Shown in pieces: positions 6,083 through 8,488 of a DNA stretch of 8,488 nucleotides. Location of the stretch: contig JAEZED010000186.1 of NCBI GenBank assembly GCA_023417885.1, positions 1 through 8,488 of the forward strand. Direction: 5' to 3'. The position numbers and the translations under genes are program-made. The number at the start of each line of letters is the position of its first letter. Within the stretch, counting starts at the first letter, position 1. This stretch comes from Planctomycetota bacterium. GTDB taxonomy: Bacteria > Planctomycetota > Phycisphaerae > Tepidisphaerales > Tepidisphaeraceae. Below the pieces are notes generated by a model. The model was not told the DNA's origin. It made no database searches and saw only the letters and a program-made list of their open reading frames with translations.

Positions 6083-6112
6083 GCGGCGGAGCAATCGAAG
6101 GCGCTCCGCTGC
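6083..6112 (+). terminator. 10-bp hairpin just after the 5514 gene
   Basis: Arms 6083-6092 and 6103-6112 pair over 10 bp (one G-U) with a 10-nt loop, starting 11 nt after the stop. The core is GCGGAGC/GCTCCGC. The downstream sequence is pyrimidine-rich (CTCTTC) but lacks a real T-run. It is a plausible transcript end. Confidence 0.45.
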
Positions 6113-6158
6113 GCCTCTTCGCCGAACATCAGGAACTCGACGCGAAGAGCAAGCCGCC

Positions 6159-6308
6159 ATGGTCTCTTTCTACAACTCCCGCAACGAAACCATTATCACG
6201 GGCACCTTCAAGTCTGCCATCCTGCGCGACGGCAGCATGGTCACCGGCCAGGTGGTTGGAGCCACGGTCGGCAAGTTCGATGCCAGCGACGGCAGGCCCG
6301 AAACCTAG
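6159..6308 (+). CDS. Small hypothetical protein, 49 aa, next to the IS66 remnant
   Basis: An ATG at 6159 opens a 49-codon frame ending at TAG 6306-6308. The product (start MVSFYNSRNETIITG, later GQVVGATVGKFDASDG) has alternating polar and beta-branched residues that suggest a small beta-rich domain. Codon use is GC-ending, like the real genes nearby. No strong Shine-Dalgarno is seen, only AAGAG about 10 nt before the ATG. The stop lies only four bases inside the truncated tnpB on the other strand, so the frame may be the 5' part of a longer gene cut by the rearrangement that removed the rest of the insertion sequence. Not recognised. Confidence 0.4.
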   Translation: MVSFYNSRNETIITGTFKSAILRDGSMVTGQVVGATVGKFDASDGRPET

Positions 6309-6529
6309 TTTTCACTGAGACCATCCGCGACGGCCATGCCGTTCTGATCGGCGTAGAGAATTTTCACGCGTCCAGCACATTTCCCTCGGAAGATGTAGAG
6401 GTGGCCGCAGAACGGATCTTTGCCGAGGGACTGCTGCACCAGCAGGGCCAGCCCGTCGAAGCCGCGGCGCATGTCGCAGGGCTCCAGCGCCAGATAGATG
6501 CGCACACCAGCCGGGATCGACAGCATCAT
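6305..6529 (-). pseudogene. tnpB: IS66 TnpB, C-terminally truncated (74 aa)
   Basis: The ATG at 6529 (complement) overlaps the tnpA stop as ATGA, the normal coupling in IS66 elements. The product starts MMLSIPAGVRIYLA and contains D-M-R-R-G-F-D-G-L-A-L-L-V-Q (19-32) and FCGHLYIFRGK (40-50), the hallmark TnpB motifs. Full-length TnpB has about 115 residues and ends in a K-R-L-E-x-G-x-F-x-W-P motif. Here the family resemblance fades after KILYADQNGM (56-65) and the frame stops at 74. The last nine residues are probably encoded by flanking DNA. TnpB is an accessory transposition protein, and this copy is presumed inactive. Confidence 0.82.
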
Positions 6530-7101
6530 GGCCGCTCCAGCACGCTGATCACTTGGCGCAATGCTTCGGCATCGACATTCCGACCGACCCGCAGCAGCCG
6601 TCCGCCGGCCAACTCGATCTCGATCATGCCGGCACCGCATGGAACTGGCGACGTGAGGGGAAGAGCCGGCGTGGTGTCCGCCACCTCCACCGGCGCAAAG
6701 ACGGGCGGCGGCTCGGCTGGGGTGAGCATCTGGCGGCGCCAGCGGAACAGCAGGCTGGGATCGACCCCGCGCCGCCGGGCGACCAGCGACACGCTCACGC
6801 CCGGCTCGTAGGTTTCCGCCACCAACTGCTCTTTCTCCGCCTGCGACCAATACCGCCGGCGGGGTGCCGCCTCGACGATCTCCATCACCAAGGGAGCGCT
6901 CGCCGTCATAGGGACAGCACCAAGACTATCCCTATGACAGCGAGCGTTCACCTCCTCCGCAGCGGCAAAGCGGCGCGACCACCGGCCCAGAGCCCGACGT
7001 CCAATTCCATGGGCTTCAGCGTAGGCTTTCAGCGTCAGCCCGCTGCCCTTCCAGGCCTCAAAATGACCGCGCCAATAGCTCTCCAGATCCTGACCCGACA
7101 T
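6526..7101 (-). CDS. tnpA: IS66-family TnpA, 191 aa, with two helix-turn-helix regions
   Basis: TnpA is the DNA-binding accessory protein of IS66 elements. Two helix-turn-helix regions are visible. Residues 8-45 (YWRGHFEAWKGSGLTLKAY, then HGIGRRALGRWSRRF) resemble the short IS66 accessory type. Residues 81-126 (RRRYWSQAEKEQLVAETY, then SLVARRRGVDPSLLFRWRRQM) match the classical IS66 OrfA/transposase_8 type. The tail EIELAGGRLLRVGRNVDAEAL (about 161-181) is also typical of IS66 TnpA. At 191 residues it is longer than the 100-150 usual in the family. An internal Met at 65 (MTASAPLVMEI) could be the start of a standard-sized version. A perfect 10-bp inverted repeat lies in the DNA of the linker between the two regions. 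The stop overlaps the tnpB start by four bases. A promoter candidate lies 46 nt upstream. Confidence 0.88.
   Translation of the reverse strand: MSGQDLESYWRGHFEAWKGSGLTLKAYAEAHGIGRRALGRWSRRFAAAEEVNARCHRDSLGAVPMTASAPLVMEIVEAAPRRRYWSQAEKEQLVAETYEPGVSVSLVARRRGVDPSLLFRWRRQMLTPAEPPPVFAPVEVADTTPALPLTSPVPCGAGMIEIELAGGRLLRVGRNVDAEALRQVISVLERP
6905..6938. repeat. Perfect 10-bp inverted repeat inside tnpA
   Basis: GTCATAGGGA (6905-6914) and TCCCTATGAC (6929-6938) are exact reverse complements around a 14-bp spacer. They fall in the linker between the two helix-turn-helix regions of TnpA, next to the internal ATG of codon 65. The repeat may be an mRNA hairpin that affects internal initiation, a TnpA binding site, or a scar of an old fusion of two reading frames. 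Confidence 0.6.
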
Positions 7102-7146
7102 CCTCTTACCCCGCTGAGCTGCGACTAGCGGAATATTTCATGAACC

Positions 7147-7175
7147 ATTATCATGTCGGATATGTCGTCACGCAA
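7147..7175 (-). promoter_or_regulatory. Candidate promoter for tnpA
   Basis: On the minus strand TTGCGT (7175-7170) and GATAAT (7152-7147) are spaced exactly 17 bp apart. The -10 box matches consensus at five of six bases. The expected start near 7140 is about 39 nt before the tnpA ATG. The -35 box lies inside the presumed IS end, as is common in insertion sequences. Confidence 0.48.
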
Positions 7176-7277
7176 CGCTTATGGTTGTTCAGACACTCAT
7201 CTCATCAACCGCCAACGAAGTTGACAACACCGTGTGGGTGACGCCGATGGCGATCGCCGCCTGGACGCCGCCCGCTA

Positions 7278-7294
7278 CCGGCCGATGCGGCCGG
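7278..7294 (-). terminator. Hairpin CCGGCCG-ATG-CGGCCGG after the kinase gene
   Basis: Perfect 7-bp GC arms with a 3-nt loop lie 36 nt beyond the stop of the minus-strand kinase gene, between it and the IS66 remnant. No T-run follows on the minus strand. It is a plausible transcript end, but short. The rest of the gap (7183-7329) holds only a 10-bp palindrome (7249-7258) and no gene I can support. Confidence 0.35.
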
Positions 7295-7329
7295 CGCGCT
7301 ACTCCGACATCGCATGACCGCATATTCCC

Positions 7330-8488
7330 TCAAGCTAAAGCATTAACTGAGTGCCGCACCGCGTCCACCACCTCGATGCCAGGGACGCCGTCCCCAGCGA
7401 GGGCTTCGGCGACGCCCGTCGCGAAGACCTCGTGCCCCTCCTCGATCATACCCTGCTTGTCCGGCGCGTTGCGCCAGCCGCCGTCACGGATCTTCTCCTC
7501 GAGCGGCCGATCAACAACGACGTAGCGCACCTTCACCCACGGGGGCGCCACCGACCGGTTCAAGGCTCGATGCGCCGCCTCTAGGTTGGTCGCGTCGAGT
7601 AGCGCGTCGCGCCCGCAGGCAAGGAGCTTCCGGACGCGCTCGCGCGCCACCGCAAAGACCTGGGGCTCGAGCAGCCGCGGGCTCTCCCCGCGGATAGCGT
7701 CTGTCGAGACTATACCCTCGGGGTGGTTGCGCGCCGCCCAGGTGCTCTTCCCGGCGCCCGGTGGTCCGACCATGAGCGTCAGGCGCTGCCCGCACCGCGG
7801 CCAGTCCCAGCCAACCTCCTCCTTGGGAAGCCACTCGTCGGCGGCTTCCCAGAGATCTGCCAACTCCTGCACCTTCGCCAACGGCGCCGGGTCGAGATGC
7901 GCCATCATAGCCCGGAGCGCGTTGCCCTTGCGGCATAGATGGACTTCGTTCCCAGAGAGCAGATGCCCGCCGACCATGCGGATCTCCGGGAGTTCGAGCT
8001 GGAAGGGGTCGATGCGGACCGGCGGCGTCGGATAGTTCGCCGACGGCGGCCGAGACCACGGCGTCGCCGGCGAAACGAGCCGCGACAACGCCGGCAAATG
8101 GCGGCGGACGATCGCCGTGCGGACGTCGTCGAGGAAGGGAAAGAGCACGCGGACGTGGCCGCGCCAAATCCTCTTCGCGACCTCCTCGCACCGCCGCGTC
8201 GCGAGGAGCGCGAGCGTATCGACCCGGACATCGTCCTCCCAGACGTCGACGAGACCGTCTTCCCAGCACGTAGCGCGACCGCCGACGCCCTCGGCCGCGG
8301 CAGCTTCTAGGACGCCGCGCGGGTCGAATTGGAGCTCGTCATCGAGGCCGAGCAGCGCCTCGAGTAGGCCGCGGTTCCATCCCGAGAGCTCGACCGAGGC
8401 CGCCCGCGCCATGCGCGGGATCAGGCCGGTCGGCGCCGCTGCTAGCGACGCCGCCCAGGTCTCCGTATCAATTCGCGAGATGTAGCCC
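7330..8488 (-). CDS. AAA_33/polynucleotide-kinase-like P-loop protein with unknown N-terminal domain (5' end outside window)
   Basis: The frame is open to the right edge with no stop, so the gene probably starts outside. The ATG at 8412 would give 360 residues. Numbered from that Met, a Walker A motif GPPGAGKST (216-224) is followed by VSTDAIRG (235-242), which has the Asp of the S-x-D-D-x-R motif of T4 Pnk-type kinases. Next come ALLDATNLEAAHR (270-282), the D-A-T-N motif of the same group, and VDRPLEEKIRDGGWRN (300-315), a lid-like segment with basic residues. The C-terminal 155 residues are thus a P-loop kinase of the AAA_33/polynucleotide kinase type, which moves ATP gamma-phosphate to a nucleic acid end or small substrate. 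The first 200 residues (VRVLFPFLDDVRTAIVRRHLPAL at 87-109, a Pro-rich linker at 114-131) are unrecognised, probably a separate sensing or catalytic domain. Role inferred as RNA/DNA end repair or defence. Confidence 0.75.
   Translation of the reverse strand, partial: GYISRIDTETWAASLAAAPTGLIPRMARAASVELSGWNRGLLEALLGLDDELQFDPRGVLEAAAAEGVGGRATCWEDGLVDVWEDDVRVDTLALLATRRCEEVAKRIWRGHVRVLFPFLDDVRTAIVRRHLPALSRLVSPATPWSRPPSANYPTPPVRIDPFQLELPEIRMVGGHLLSGNEVHLCRKGNALRAMMAHLDPAPLAKVQELADLWEAADEWLPKEEVGWDWPRCGQRLTLMVGPPGAGKSTWAARNHPEGIVSTDAIRGESPRLLEPQVFAVARERVRKLLACGRDALLDATNLEAAHRALNRSVAPPWVKVRYVVVDRPLEEKIRDGGWRNAPDKQGMIEEGHEVFATGVAEALAGDGVPGIEVVDAVRHSVNALA

Larger units (their letters stand above)
6305..7182 (-). 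mobile_element. IS66-family remnant: tnpA, truncated tnpB, tnpC absent
   Basis: The segment carries the first two genes of an IS66-type element on the minus strand in their usual order, with the usual ATGA overlap. The third gene, tnpC (the DDE transposase), is missing, and tnpB stops early, so the element cannot move by itself. On the tnpA side, the minus strand near 7182 begins ATAAGCGTTGC, close to the GTAAGCG start of IS66 terminal repeats, which places the outer end near 7182. The other end was lost in a deletion at about 6305-6340. No target duplication can be tested, since only one end remains. Confidence 0.75.

Noticed and set aside
6553..7128. Plus-strand open frame of 191 codons across tnpA
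   Set aside because: A shadow of tnpA, whose minus-strand product has clear IS66 motifs.
7249..7258. Palindrome GGCGATCGCC containing the GCGATCGC octamer known from cyanobacteria
   Set aside because: A single copy in GC-rich DNA with no other cyanobacterial sign.

Overview
The window is GC-rich throughout the coding regions (C or G in most third codon positions). It uses GTG as well as ATG starts and carries an IS66-type transposon remnant of a kind common in Alphaproteobacteria. I infer a high-GC alphaproteobacterium, perhaps of the Azospirillum/Rhodospirillales type. The species cannot be told from the sequence. There are no rRNA, tRNA or CRISPR features. The gene content (orphan regulator, uncharacterised proteins, two broken insertion sequences, a restriction enzyme) is that of an accessory or plasmid-like region.

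Left part (1-1681): an XRE-type helix-turn-helix protein (45-428) is followed by a hairpin. Next comes an unrecognised protein of about 230 aa (676-1368) whose last 37 residues look like out-of-frame reading, which suggests a one-base frameshift. A 313-bp AT-richer stretch follows, with a strong hairpin, short palindromes and a weak candidate promoter. It leads into a HIRAN-domain protein (1682-2740).

Middle (2741-5278): a long hairpin and a degraded ISAs1-like transposase, split over three reading frames, follow the HIRAN gene. A small minus-strand hypothetical (3026-3343) diverges from a plus-strand pair. The pair is a PolB-like 3'-5' exonuclease (3525-4382) and, 41 nt later, a protein with an SBD-like N-terminus and an HNH nuclease (4424-5278). 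The second matches the layout of type IV restriction enzymes that cut phosphorothioate-modified DNA. This pair is the most notable functional unit here: a sensor-nuclease with a stand-alone DNA exonuclease, plausibly an anti-phage or anti-plasmid module.

Right part (5279-8488): a separate candidate sigma70-type promoter precedes an unrecognised 185-aa protein (5514-6071) with an acidic tail, then a 49-codon reading frame (6159-6308). This abuts an IS66-family remnant on the minus strand: tnpA, a 3'-truncated tnpB, and no tnpC. Its outer end seems to lie near 7182. The window closes with a minus-strand gene, open at the right edge, that joins an unrecognised N-terminal region of over 200 residues to a P-loop kinase of the AAA_33/polynucleotide-kinase type. 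IS remnants flank the 3.0-6.3 kb nuclease segment on both sides, so I infer it arrived or was rearranged as part of a patchwork genomic island.
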